From assembly GCA_937927845.1 (NCBI GenBank), contig CALFXE010000017.1:1-52404 (forward strand): a DNA stretch of 52,404 nt, in the 5' to 3' direction. This document shows positions 44,165 to 52,232 of this stretch, one piece after another. Positions within the stretch are counted from its first letter, which is position 1. Each line of letters opens with the position of its first letter. A program made the translations under genes and the position numbers. The notes under the pieces were generated by a model, which was not told the origin of the DNA, did no database searches, and saw nothing but the letters and a program-made list of their open reading frames with translations. Source of the DNA: an uncultured Paludibacter sp. (lineage in GTDB: Bacteria > Bacteroidota > Bacteroidia > Bacteroidales > Paludibacteraceae).

Positions 44165-44370
44165 TGGAAGAGTTAGGAAATGTTATAAAAGAGCGCAGAA
44201 AAACTCTGGCTATTACCCAAAGGGAACTTGCTGCTTTGGCAGGAGTAGGAATAAATACGCTAACGAAAATCGAACGAGGCGAAGCAAATCCTTCTTTTAA
44301 AGTTGTTATGAGCCTGTTGGATACGCTTGGATTGGCAATGGACATAAAAATCAAGACTAATAAAATATAA
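44164..44370 (+). CDS. HipB-like XRE-family antitoxin/regulator
   Basis: This is a 68-residue DNA-binding protein with a complete HTH_3 domain: LGNVIKERRKTLAITQRELA, then LAGVGINTLTKIERGEANPS, then FKVVMSLLDTLGLAMDIKI. This size and C-terminal strand are typical of HipB antitoxins. ATG 44164 is chosen; a GTG two codons upstream lies in the operator. Two operator-like repeats flank its promoter. The next gene, 12 bp downstream, begins like HipA but is otherwise a different protein, so the toxin partner seems lost. Confidence 0.85.
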   Translation: MEELGNVIKERRKTLAITQRELAALAGVGINTLTKIERGEANPSFKVVMSLLDTLGLAMDIKIKTNKI

Positions 44371-44382
44371 AAGGTATGAGTC

Positions 44383-45123
44383 ATGAGAAAAGCAAATGTA
44401 TATTTTAATGGTATATTAGCGGGTGGAATGAGTTTCAGTAATGGAGATAAACTTGACGGTAAACAATTGAATGTTTACTATATTGACCCATTGGCACCTT
44501 TCTTCAACAACATAATTAAAAAGACAAAACTTAATTTGCCTAAAATAACATTTGGGTTTATAGAATATCTTTCGGCATTTGTTCCAAATAAGGTTTCTTT
44601 AATCATAGTACAAAATGCTCTTGATCACAGTAAGAATCCACTTAAAGGGATTTTAGAATGTATTGAGAGTCTTGAGATTGGAGGTGTTTTATACTTGAAA
44701 CACTTCAGAAATGAAGCAGAAACCGAAAATTATCGTGGTTTTCACCAATACAATATTTCAACAGAAAACGATGATGTTATTATATGGAACAAAGAAAATA
44801 AAACCAATATCAAGTTGTTTCTAAATGAGTTTGCTGAAACAACTACAAGTACTTCTGATAATGAAGTTGTTGCAGTAATAACAAAGAAAAAGGAACTGCC
44901 AAATGGACTTATTGATAGCAAAAATGATCTTGCGAATTTATCCAATGAATATATAGAAATTATACAAAATTTAGGTGAGATTTCGTATACACTATCATAT
45001 CAATTTAATCGTTTCAAGTTCCGGATTATACATCAATTCATGCAACTGTTTAGCTGGAAAGTAAGACAAGACATAAAGAATATAATTAGAAAAATTACAT
45101 TCATAAAAAGGACGAAAAAATAG
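44383..45123 (+). CDS. chimera: HipA N-terminus joined to the C-terminal part of a SAM methyltransferase
   Basis: This is a 246-residue open frame. Residues 1-15 (MRKANVYFNGILAGG) match the start of HipA-type toxins (V-x-NG-x-LAG). From about residue 25 the sequence switches to the middle and end of a class I methyltransferase: KQLNVYYIDPLAPF, then NALDHSKNPLKGILECIESL, GGVLYLKHFRNEAETENY and GFHQYNIS. The SAM-binding glycine loop that should precede is missing. The last 60 residues are basic and helical. Catalysis is unlikely. It appears to be the product of a deletion or recombination that fused hipA to a downstream gene, and lies directly after an intact HipB-like gene. Confidence 0.65.
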   Translation: MRKANVYFNGILAGGMSFSNGDKLDGKQLNVYYIDPLAPFFNNIIKKTKLNLPKITFGFIEYLSAFVPNKVSLIIVQNALDHSKNPLKGILECIESLEIGGVLYLKHFRNEAETENYRGFHQYNISTENDDVIIWNKENKTNIKLFLNEFAETTTSTSDNEVVAVITKKKELPNGLIDSKNDLANLSNEYIEIIQNLGEISYTLSYQFNRFKFRIIHQFMQLFSWKVRQDIKNIIRKITFIKRTKK

Positions 45124-45131
45124 AAATGAAT

Positions 45132-45149
45132 TTACATTAAGGATTTCTT
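45132..45149. repeat. 18-bp direct repeat, right copy (at the pdxH 3' end)
   Basis: This is identical to 44031-44048. It overlaps the pdxH stop codon (45139-45137) and last codons, so pdxH stays intact while the islet lies beyond it. This is like the attachment-site duplications made by integrative elements. Confidence 0.75.
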
Positions 45150-45796
45150 CTAAACATACGCCAAACCTCTGAAGACAAATCTTTTCTTTCAAAACAAATC
45201 CTGTCGTGCAGTCTGCTTTCTCTTCCTTGCCAAAATTCTATATTTAATGGGCGTATTAAATACCCTCCCCAAAATGGTGGTCGCGGTACTTCTATGTCTT
45301 CAAATCTTTTCTTGATTTCTTTTAATTCTCTTTCGAATTCGCTTCTACCGGATATTTCTTGACTTTGACGAGATGCCCATGCTCCTAACTGACTCTCTCT
45401 CGGACGAGATTTAAAATAAGCATCTGATTGTTCGTATGATATTTTTTCAGTAACACCTTGTATATGAACCTGACGAAATAAAGTATTCCAGTAAAAAAGG
45501 CATGAAACCAAGGGATTTACTTCTATGTCTTTACCTTTTCTGCTATTGTAATTAGTATAAAAAATAAAACCTTTATCTGATAAATCTTTTAAATACACAA
45601 CACGTGTCGAAGGAATGATGTTATCGCTTATCGTACTTAAAATCATAGCATTTGCCTCAATACAATTATAAGTAATAGACTCTTCATACCATTTCTTAAA
45701 AAGCTCTAAAGGGTTGTTTACTATAATTTCATCATCTAATTTACCAAAATTAAATTCGGAATGGTCACTGTGTATTTTATCAAATATATTATTCAT
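45137..45796 (-). CDS. pdxH: pyridoxamine 5'-phosphate oxidase
   Basis: This is a 219-residue FMN enzyme that oxidises pyridoxamine or pyridoxine 5'-phosphate to pyridoxal 5'-phosphate. Landmarks are NPLELFKKWYEESI, NAMILSTISDNIIPSTRVVYLK (FMN binding), FYTNYNSRKGKDIEVNP, FYWNTLFRQVHIQG, SRPRESQLGAWASRQSQ, and the C-terminal PPFWGGYLIRPLNIEFWQGRESRLHDR, which contacts substrate and FMN. The length is normal for the family. Its 3' end carries the right copy of the islet direct repeat. It is divergent from glnN across 189 bp. Confidence 0.95.
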   Translation of the reverse strand: MNNIFDKIHSDHSEFNFGKLDDEIIVNNPLELFKKWYEESITYNCIEANAMILSTISDNIIPSTRVVYLKDLSDKGFIFYTNYNSRKGKDIEVNPLVSCLFYWNTLFRQVHIQGVTEKISYEQSDAYFKSRPRESQLGAWASRQSQEISGRSEFERELKEIKKRFEDIEVPRPPFWGGYLIRPLNIEFWQGRESRLHDRICFERKDLSSEVWRMFRRNP

Positions 45797-45931
45797 TTTT
45801 TTTTGTAAATTAGAGAAAATCTTACTGATAATATAACGATTCCATACAATATTTGTTTTAAAGAATATGTTTATACACTGACAATCACATCTTATTTCAT
45901 ATTCTTTTCATGTAATTAAAAGAAAATCTCT

Positions 45932-45939
45932 TAAATTTG
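45932..45939 (+). promoter_or_regulatory. -7 element of the glnN promoter
   Basis: TAAATTTG is an exact -7 consensus 46 bp before the glnN ATG. The -33 region (TTTTC near 45905) is only a weak match. The rest of the divergent gap shows no other signal. Confidence 0.5.
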
Positions 45940-45985
45940 CAGTTCGAAAACCAATTACAATTTACGCATCACAAAATTACATCAC

Positions 45986-48181
45986 ATGTCATCACTCAGA
46001 TTTAATGCCGTTGAAGAAGCTTTTAAGAAGAAAGCTCTTGTTGTTGAAAGTCCGGTCGGACTAATCTCAGATTATTTTGGACAATATGTGTTTAACCGTA
46101 CAACCATGTCTAAATATCTGTCAGTGGATACTTTAAAAGCGGTTCAAGATGCTGTGGATAACGGTGTTTCATTAGAACGCGGCATAGCAGATCATGTTGC
46201 TGCAGGTATGAAAAAATGGGCAATGGAAAAAGGTGCAACACATTATTCGCATTGGTTTCAACCTCTTACGGAAGGTACTGCCGAAAAACATGATTCTTTT
46301 ATTGAATATGTCGGTATGCCGGGAGGCGGAGTCATGGAGAGCTTTTCAGGAAAATTATTGGCACAACAAGAACCTGATGCTTCATCATTTCCTAATGGAG
46401 GTATCAGAAGTACATTTGAAGCAAGAGGTTATACCGCATGGGATCCTTCATCTCCGGCTTTTGTAATGGATGATACTTTGGTCATACCAACAATTTTTAT
46501 TTCATATACAGGCGAATCACTTGACTTTAAAGCACCACTTCTGAAATCAATTAATGCAATAGATAAAGCTGCTACGGCAGTTTGTAAGTATTTCGATACC
46601 AATGTGAAGCGTGTTACTTGTTACCTTGGTTGGGAACAAGAATTTTTCTTAGTTGATGAAAGTTTGTTTGCAACGCGACCGGATTTGGCTTTAACAGGAC
46701 GTACATTAATAGGTCATGAATCAGCAAAAAATCAGCAACTTGAGGATCATTATTTTGGATCTGTTCCTTCAAGGGTTGTATCATATATGAGAGACCTTGA
46801 ATTTGTGGCTTATAAATATGGAATTCCTATTAAAACAAGACATAATGAAGTCGCACCCAATCAGTTTGAATTAGCACCTTTGTATGGAGAAGCAAATCTC
46901 TCGAACGATCAAAACCTTTTGGTAATGTCGCTGATGAAAAAAGTTGCCCGTCGACATGGATTTAGATTACTACTTCATGAAAAGCCTTTTGCCGGAGTTA
47001 ATGGATCGGGGAAACATAATAATTGGTCGTTAGGTACGAATACCGGAATTGGGTTGCTTACTCCGGGTAAAACTCCATTAGAAGATTTGCAGTTTATTAC
47101 GTTTTTAGTTAATACTTTAATGGCTGTATATAAGCATAATGGCTTGTTGAAAGCTTCTATTATGACGGCAAACAATTCACATCGCCTCGGTGCAAATGAA
47201 GCACCACCCACAATAGTTTCAGCTTTTTTAGGTTCGCATATTTCGAGTGTACTCGATAAGATTGAAAATAGCACATCAGAAGAGGTGATAAAAATGGATG
47301 ATAAAAAATTTCTGAAATTAGGTATACCGCACATACCGGAAGTTTTGTTAGACAATACAGACAGAAACAGAACATCGCCATTTGCCTTTACAGGAAATCG
47401 CTTTGAATTCCGTGCAGTAGGATCTTCTGCGAATTGTGCAACCTCATTAATAGTAATCAACAGTATCGTAGCTACTCAGTTAAATGAGTTTAAAAAGGAT
47501 GTGGATGGCAGAATTGCAAAAGGAGTAAAAAAAGAGAATGCAATTTTTGAAGTGCTTCAGGAATATATCAAATTATCGAAACCTATACGTTTTGATGGTA
47601 ATGGTTATAGCGAAGAATGGAGACAAGAGGCAGTAAAAAGAGGTTTAAACTCTGAAACCTGTGTGCCGGAGATATATAAGGAATATACAAAGCCGGAAAC
47701 AATCGAGATGTTTAAATCAGTTGGTGTCCTGTCTGAAAAAGAACTATATGCCAGAAATGAAGTCAAATGGGATACATATATTAAGAAAATACAGATTGAA
47801 GCGAGGGTCTTAGGTGATTTATGTTTAAATCATGTGATACCGATTGTAACAAAATATCAATCATTACTATTAGATAATGTAGTAAAAATGCAGGCTATTT
47901 TCCTTGAGGAAGAAGCTGTAGAGTTGTCCTCTATGAACAAAGAACTCATTAAAGAAATATCACAGAGAGTATGTCATATCAAGAAAAATGTTGATGCAAT
48001 GGTTGAAGCAAGGAAAATTGCAAATCGTAAAGAAGATGAATATGAAAAGGCAATGGTATATCATAACCAAGTTTTACCATTCTTTGACAAAATACGCTAT
48101 GATGTTGACAAATTAGAGCTTATAGTCGACAATCAGATGTGGACTCTGCCTAAATATAGGGAATTATTGTTTATAAGATAA
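45986..48181 (+). CDS. glnN: glutamine synthetase type III
   Basis: This is a 731-residue enzyme that condenses ammonium and glutamate to glutamine using ATP. The length and motifs are those of GSIII, the large form usual in Bacteroidota: the N-terminal FGQYVFNRTTMSKYLS, THYSHWFQPLT, FIEYVGMPGGGVMESFSG, GWEQEFFLVDE (metal-binding glutamates), HNEVAPNQFELAP, GVNGSGKHNNWSLGTNTG and NRTSPFAFTGNRFEFRAVGS. The C-terminal 170 residues are helical, as expected for the type. It is monocistronic, with its own promoter and a strong terminator. Confidence 0.97.
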   Translation: MSSLRFNAVEEAFKKKALVVESPVGLISDYFGQYVFNRTTMSKYLSVDTLKAVQDAVDNGVSLERGIADHVAAGMKKWAMEKGATHYSHWFQPLTEGTAEKHDSFIEYVGMPGGGVMESFSGKLLAQQEPDASSFPNGGIRSTFEARGYTAWDPSSPAFVMDDTLVIPTIFISYTGESLDFKAPLLKSINAIDKAATAVCKYFDTNVKRVTCYLGWEQEFFLVDESLFATRPDLALTGRTLIGHESAKNQQLEDHYFGSVPSRVVSYMRDLEFVAYKYGIPIKTRHNEVAPNQFELAPLYGEANLSNDQNLLVMSLMKKVARRHGFRLLLHEKPFAGVNGSGKHNNWSLGTNTGIGLLTPGKTPLEDLQFITFLVNTLMAVYKHNGLLKASIMTANNSHRLGANEAPPTIVSAFLGSHISSVLDKIENSTSEEVIKMDDKKFLKLGIPHIPEVLLDNTDRNRTSPFAFTGNRFEFRAVGSSANCATSLIVINSIVATQLNEFKKDVDGRIAKGVKKENAIFEVLQEYIKLSKPIRFDGNGYSEEWRQEAVKRGLNSETCVPEIYKEYTKPETIEMFKSVGVLSEKELYARNEVKWDTYIKKIQIEARVLGDLCLNHVIPIVTKYQSLLLDNVVKMQAIFLEEEAVELSSMNKELIKEISQRVCHIKKNVDAMVEARKIANRKEDEYEKAMVYHNQVLPFFDKIRYDVDKLELIVDNQMWTLPKYRELLFIR

Positions 48182-48209
48182 GATGTTTTGAAAAAGTATT
48201 ACAATCAAA

Positions 48210-48250
48210 AAAGCACCTACAGTTTCTATTCTGTAAGTGCTTTATTTTTT
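48210..48250. terminator. bidirectional terminator between glnN and tRNA-Arg
   Basis: AAAGCAC-C-TACAG (48210-48222) pairs with CTGTA-A-GTGCTTT (48231-48243) across an 8-base loop, with T-rich tails on both strands. It can end glnN from the left and the tRNA transcript from the right. Confidence 0.85.
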
Positions 48251-48252
48251 AG

Positions 48253-48326
48253 TGACCCCGAAAGGATTCTAACCTTTAACCTTCTGATCCGTAGTCAGAT
48301 ACTCTATACAGTTGAGCTACGGGGCC
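48253..48326 (-). tRNA. tRNA-Arg (anticodon ACG)
   Basis: The minus strand folds into a 74-base cloverleaf: acceptor GGCCCCG/CGGGGTC with discriminator A, D stem GCTC/GAGT, anticodon stem TCTGA/TCAGA with loop CTACGGA (anticodon ACG, which reads CGN arginine codons), and T stem AAAGG/CCTTT. CCA is not encoded. The T loop is TTAGAAT and the D loop reads CTGTA, so the near-universal G19-C56 tertiary pair appears as U19-A56. The bidirectional terminator lies just downstream. Confidence 0.93.
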
Positions 48327-48415
48327 TTTTTGCGTGTGCAAAGGTAAATTAATTTAGCGTAATATCAAAATAATTTTTTATTTTCCTTTTAAAAACACTT
48401 TTATCTTCCTGTATG

Positions 48416-49876
48416 CTATTCCTGTACAGGGATATTTGCTAATGTGTCGACAAGGAAATCCCAGAATTTCGCTACACTTTGAATATGTACTTTCTCATCC
48501 GGAGAGTGAGGATATTTGATAGTAGGACCGAATGAAATCATATCCATATCCGGATAATTAATACCTAAAATACCACATTCCAAACCGGCATGGATGATTA
48601 TAATTTCAGGCGTAACACCATACTTTTTCTCGTATATACCTTTCATTTCATGTAGTATTGGAGAGCTTAAATTTGGATTCCATCCCGGATAATCGCCTGT
48701 AAATTCAACTTTCGCACCTGCAAGCGAAAATACACTTTCTACCATAGATGCTAATTCTTGCTTGCGTGATTCTACTGAACTTCTTAACAGACAGTTACAT
48801 TCAATCTTATTACCGAAAGATTTAACAATGGCGAGATTATTTGAGGTTTCTACAACATCGGGTTTCTCGTTAATCACTCTCAACACACCATTCGGACAAG
48901 CAATTACACCATTAATTAAATCATCTTGTATTTCTTCAGGAATGAGAGCAAATTTATCTTCATATTGTTCTGCTGTTAAAGTAATATTATCTTCAACACC
49001 CTCATATTCTTCTTGATATAAAGATTCATAATCAGCAACAAGTTCGAAAATATCATCAACACCTTCCTTCGGCACAGATATAACAGCAAAAGCCTCACGA
49101 GGAATAGCATTGCGCAGACTTCCTCCTTCAATAGATGAAAGTCGAGCTTCGTAATTGCTGACAGCTTCTTTTAATAGTCGAAACATCAATTTGTTAGCAT
49201 TGGCACGTTGCAAATGAATATCTACACCTGAATGACCACCTTTTAAACCTGTTAGAGAAATTTTTAATGCTACATCCCCTTCAGGAGCCGGTACTTCCTG
49301 ATAGAAATAGTTTATGTTAGCATCTAATCCACCTGCACAGCCAACACACAGCTCACCTTCTTCTTCGGAATCCATGTTGATAAGTATCTCACCTTTAAGG
49401 AAATTCGGCTGCAAACCGAAAGCACCAAACATACCGGTTTCCTCATCTACGGTTATAAACATCTCAATATCAGGATGCGGAATGTCTTTTGATTCCAAAA
49501 TTGTCATAGCAGCAGCAACACCAATTCCATTATCAGCTCCCAAAGTCGTATCTCGCGCTTTAACCCAATCTCCATCGATATAAGTCAGGATAGGATCTGT
49601 TTCAAAGTTATGATTAACACCGGAATTTTTCTGAGGAACCATATCCATATGAGCTTGCAAAACAACAGCTTTGCGATTTTCCATACCTTTTGTGGCAGGC
49701 TTTCGAACTAAAATATTACCAATTTCATCACGTAATGTCTCTAATCCGAGCGACTTACCATAATCTTCAAGAAACTTCCCTATTAAATCCTTCTTCCCTG
49801 AAGGACGTGGAATTTGAGTTAAATTGTAAAAATGATGCCACAAAGAACGAGGCTCAAGTTGTCTGATATCATTCAT
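48416..49876 (-). CDS. pepD: aminoacyl-histidine dipeptidase (M20C family)
   Basis: This is a 486-residue cytosolic metallopeptidase that cleaves dipeptides such as Xaa-His (carnosine-type). Dimetal-centre motifs are VVLQAHMDMVPQKN (about residue 70), LGADNGIGVAAA (about 117), the catalytic FITVDEETGMFGA (about 150) and NMDSEEEGELCVGCAGG. The C-terminal part has IIHAGLECGILG and a final ISFGPTIKYPHSPDEKVHI. The length and motifs match PepD of the M20C group. A phylum-type promoter is visible 16 bp upstream, so the leader is short. Confidence 0.95.
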   Translation of the reverse strand: MNDIRQLEPRSLWHHFYNLTQIPRPSGKKDLIGKFLEDYGKSLGLETLRDEIGNILVRKPATKGMENRKAVVLQAHMDMVPQKNSGVNHNFETDPILTYIDGDWVKARDTTLGADNGIGVAAAMTILESKDIPHPDIEMFITVDEETGMFGAFGLQPNFLKGEILINMDSEEEGELCVGCAGGLDANINYFYQEVPAPEGDVALKISLTGLKGGHSGVDIHLQRANANKLMFRLLKEAVSNYEARLSSIEGGSLRNAIPREAFAVISVPKEGVDDIFELVADYESLYQEEYEGVEDNITLTAEQYEDKFALIPEEIQDDLINGVIACPNGVLRVINEKPDVVETSNNLAIVKSFGNKIECNCLLRSSVESRKQELASMVESVFSLAGAKVEFTGDYPGWNPNLSSPILHEMKGIYEKKYGVTPEIIIIHAGLECGILGINYPDMDMISFGPTIKYPHSPDEKVHIQSVAKFWDFLVDTLANIPVQE

Positions 49877-49891
49877 AATTTTAATTTTTCA

Positions 49892-49922
49892 CAAATATGC
49901 AGCTTTTTCCTGTAAATACAAT
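49892..49922 (-). promoter_or_regulatory. promoter of pepD
   Basis: On the minus strand ATTG (49922-49919), a 19-bp spacer and CATATTTG (49899-49892) approach the Bacteroidota consensus, each element with one mismatch. The leader would be about 10 nt. Confidence 0.5.
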
Positions 49923-49952
49923 CAATTATATATAGTTATTCAATGTTAATAT

Positions 49953-50350
49953 TGAAGTCGTCTTGACTTTTCACATTGACCGACTGCGACTGTAGAGGAA
50001 TTCCCTTGCTGCTCGCTATCCTGCCGACTACGTCTGCACGGGAGTTCCTTCACTTCGTTCAGGATGACACGCTCACTTGTTAACAGTGTAAACCAGTCGT
50101 TCGGCATTGTAAAACGCAACAACCAAAACGCACGACAGGTGCAAGACTTTTTGCGCCGCCACTGGAAAAAGGATGATGTTACAGAAACACTTCGAGTGGG
50201 GGTATACCCCGCCCGCTAACGAGCGTGTCCTCCCGAACGAGCGTAGCGAAGTGAGGGAACCCCCGTGCAGACGTAGTCGGCAGGATAGCGAGCAATAAGG
50301 AAACTCCCGTACTTTGTAGTCGGTTGATGTGAAAAGTCAAGATGACTTCA
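49953..50350 (+). repeat. foldback/MITE-like repeat, copy 3 (complete)
   Basis: This is a 398-bp non-coding element. Its ends (49953-49976 and 50327-50350) are inverted repeats matching at 23 of 24 positions (TGAAGTC...TTTTCACAT). The inverted homology extends inward with some gaps to about 125 bp on each side, with shared words such as CCGACTACGTCTGCACGGG and its complement. A core of about 140 bp (about 50075-50215) is also found in copy 2. It is richer in GC than its surroundings and contains no credible gene. It occupies most of the 635-bp gap between pepD and the CoA-transferase gene. Confidence 0.85.
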
Positions 50351-50384
50351 TTAAAGAAATTATTCATTAATTATTGCATTAAGA

Positions 50385-50416
50385 TTTAGTTAATTCAAAA
50401 ATAAATGGTACTTTTG
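50385..50416 (+). promoter_or_regulatory. promoter of the acetyl-CoA hydrolase/CoA-transferase gene
   Basis: TTTA (50385-50388), a 20-bp spacer and TACTTTTG (50409-50416) match the phylum consensus with one mismatch. The leader of about 90 nt to ATG 50512 is AT-rich and shows no clear secondary structure. Confidence 0.65.
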
Positions 50417-50511
50417 CACTAATTTTTAAATCATTTAAAGATAACGGTATAAGGTGCTATAAATTAATATATTAAGTGTCTTATTAGTTATCGTAATTTT
50501 ACAATTTTATT

Positions 50512-52008
50512 ATGTTAAGGTATAAATTGATGACTGCAGAGGAAGCTGCAGAATTTGTAAATCATGGCGATGCAGTTGGTTTTAGCGGTTTTACTCCGGC
50601 AGGTTCACCTAAGGTAGTTCCGAAAGCAATTGCTCGTAGGGCAGAGGCATTTCATGCAGAAGGAAAAGAATTCAAAATTGGTGTGTATACAGGAGCTTCA
50701 ACCGGCGACTCATTAGATGGAGCTTTAGCAAGAGCAGATGCTGTATTATTTAGAACGCCTTATCAGTCGAACAGAGACTTACGTGATGCATTGAATACAG
50801 ATCATGCGCCATATTTTGATATGCACTTATCTTCAATAGCACCCCATTTGAGATTTGGATTTATGCCAAAACCACGTGTTGCTGTTATTGAGGCTTGTGA
50901 GTTGACGAATGACGGTGAAATTGTATTAACATCTGCTGTGGGAATATCACCAACCATTGCGAAATTAGCAGATAAGATAATAATTGAGTTAAACACAAAG
51001 CATCCTAAAGCATTAAAAGGATTTCATGATATTTTCGAACCCCTCGATCCTCCTCACAGATTACCGTTAACATTGATGAAACCATCAGACAGAATGGGTA
51101 ATGCAACTATTAAAGTGGATCCTGAGAAAATAATTGGTGTTGTTGAAACATATCTTGATGATGAAGTTGGAGGCTTTGCTCCAACAGATGCGGTAACAGA
51201 CAGCATAGGAAAAAATGTTGCTGATTTTCTTGCAGGAGAATTGAAATCCGGCAGGATACCTAAGGAGTTTTTACCTATTCAATCAGGAGTGGGAAATATT
51301 GCTAATGCAGTAATGGCGTCATTAGGTACGAATCCGGACATTCCAAATTTCCAGATGTACACTGAGGTTATTCAAGACTCTGTGATTGATTTGATACGAC
51401 AAGGTAAAGTTACCTTTGCGAGCGGTTGCTCTCTTACAATTACAACACCTGTTCTGAAAAGCATATATGATGATATAGAGTTTTTCCGCGACAAGTTAGT
51501 ACTTCGACCACAAGAAATGTCGAACAGTCCGGAATTAGCACGACGATTAGGTTTGATAACCATTAATACAGCTTTGGAGGCTGACATTTTTGGCAATGTT
51601 AACAGTACGCATGTTATGGGAGCTAAGATGATGAATGGAATTGGTGGTTCAGCAGATTTTACGAGAAGTGCATATATATCAATATTTACCACACCGTCAA
51701 CAGCGAAAGGTGGTAAAATATCTGCTATAGTACCTATGGTATCTCATGTCGATCAGAATGAACATTCAGTTAATGTTATTATTACCGAACATGGTATTGC
51801 TGATTTGCGAGGAAAATGTCCTGTCGATCGTGCACATGCTATAATAGATAACTGTGTAGACCCTTCATATCGTCAGATGCTAAAAGATTATTTAGCACTT
51901 TCCGGTCCTTCACATACACCCCAAACGTTGCGGGCATGCTTTGGAATGCACATCACTTTTCAGGAAACAGGCAATATGTTAGATACAAATTGGGACAAAT
52001 TCAAATAA
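50512..52008 (+). CDS. acetyl-CoA hydrolase / succinyl-CoA:acetate CoA-transferase family protein
   Basis: This is a 498-residue class I CoA-transferase of the Ach1/Cat1/AarC group. The N-terminal half has the CoA-binding loop region VGFSGFTPAGSPKVVPKA and VYTGASTGDSLDGALARADA. The C-terminal half has the catalytic glutamate in MYTEVIQDSVIDL (near residue 285) and IGGSADFTRSAYISIF, ITEHGIADLRGKCP. In anaerobic Bacteroidota such enzymes typically move CoA between succinate and acetate during acetate or propionate formation. Hydrolase and transferase activities cannot be separated by eye. It stands alone under its own promoter. Confidence 0.93.
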   Translation: MLRYKLMTAEEAAEFVNHGDAVGFSGFTPAGSPKVVPKAIARRAEAFHAEGKEFKIGVYTGASTGDSLDGALARADAVLFRTPYQSNRDLRDALNTDHAPYFDMHLSSIAPHLRFGFMPKPRVAVIEACELTNDGEIVLTSAVGISPTIAKLADKIIIELNTKHPKALKGFHDIFEPLDPPHRLPLTLMKPSDRMGNATIKVDPEKIIGVVETYLDDEVGGFAPTDAVTDSIGKNVADFLAGELKSGRIPKEFLPIQSGVGNIANAVMASLGTNPDIPNFQMYTEVIQDSVIDLIRQGKVTFASGCSLTITTPVLKSIYDDIEFFRDKLVLRPQEMSNSPELARRLGLITINTALEADIFGNVNSTHVMGAKMMNGIGGSADFTRSAYISIFTTPSTAKGGKISAIVPMVSHVDQNEHSVNVIITEHGIADLRGKCPVDRAHAIIDNCVDPSYRQMLKDYLALSGPSHTPQTLRACFGMHITFQETGNMLDTNWDKFK

Positions 52009-52016
52009 TTTTTTAT

Positions 52017-52102
52017 TCTGTAACTTGCAGATATTCAATGTTGATGTAAGAAAATATGTTATAAAGCATAAAAAACTTACAAAAAGATTTGCAAGTTACA
52101 GA
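52017..52102. repeat. 13-bp inverted repeat after the CoA-transferase gene
   Basis: TCTGTAACTTGCA (52017-52029) pairs with TGCAAGTTACAGA (52090-52102) across a 60-base AT-rich loop. The right arm touches the -33 box of the first right-edge promoter. It could terminate the upstream transcript or regulate that promoter. Confidence 0.55.
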
Positions 52103-52119
52103 AAAAGTTTCTACTTTTG
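52088..52119 (+). promoter_or_regulatory. tandem promoter P1, probably of an rRNA operon
   Basis: TTTG (52088-52091), a 20-bp spacer and TACTTTTG (52112-52119) form a perfect Bacteroidota promoter. Confidence 0.75.
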
Positions 52120-52200
52120 CACCCGCTTTAAGAGAAAAGCACGGTTAAATTCAGATTAATGTTATTTCGCAATAAAAAGATAATTTTTTTAATAATAATT

Positions 52201-52232
52201 TTTGCGTAAGTAAATAAAAGTGTTTATCTTTG
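52201..52232 (+). promoter_or_regulatory. tandem promoter P2, probably of an rRNA operon
   Basis: TTTG (52201-52204), a 20-bp spacer and TATCTTTG (52225-52232) form a second perfect promoter 113 bp after P1. Two consecutive perfect promoters before a long non-coding leader are typical of strongly expressed stable-RNA operons. Confidence 0.75.

Noticed and set aside
46975..47460. A 161-codon minus-strand frame inside glnN
   Set aside because: It is antisense to the most conserved part of glutamine synthetase and is a shadow of its codon pattern.
50179..50367. A 62-codon minus-strand frame in repeat copy 3
   Set aside because: It spans the right arm and terminal repeat of the foldback element and has no counterpart in the left arm or other copies.
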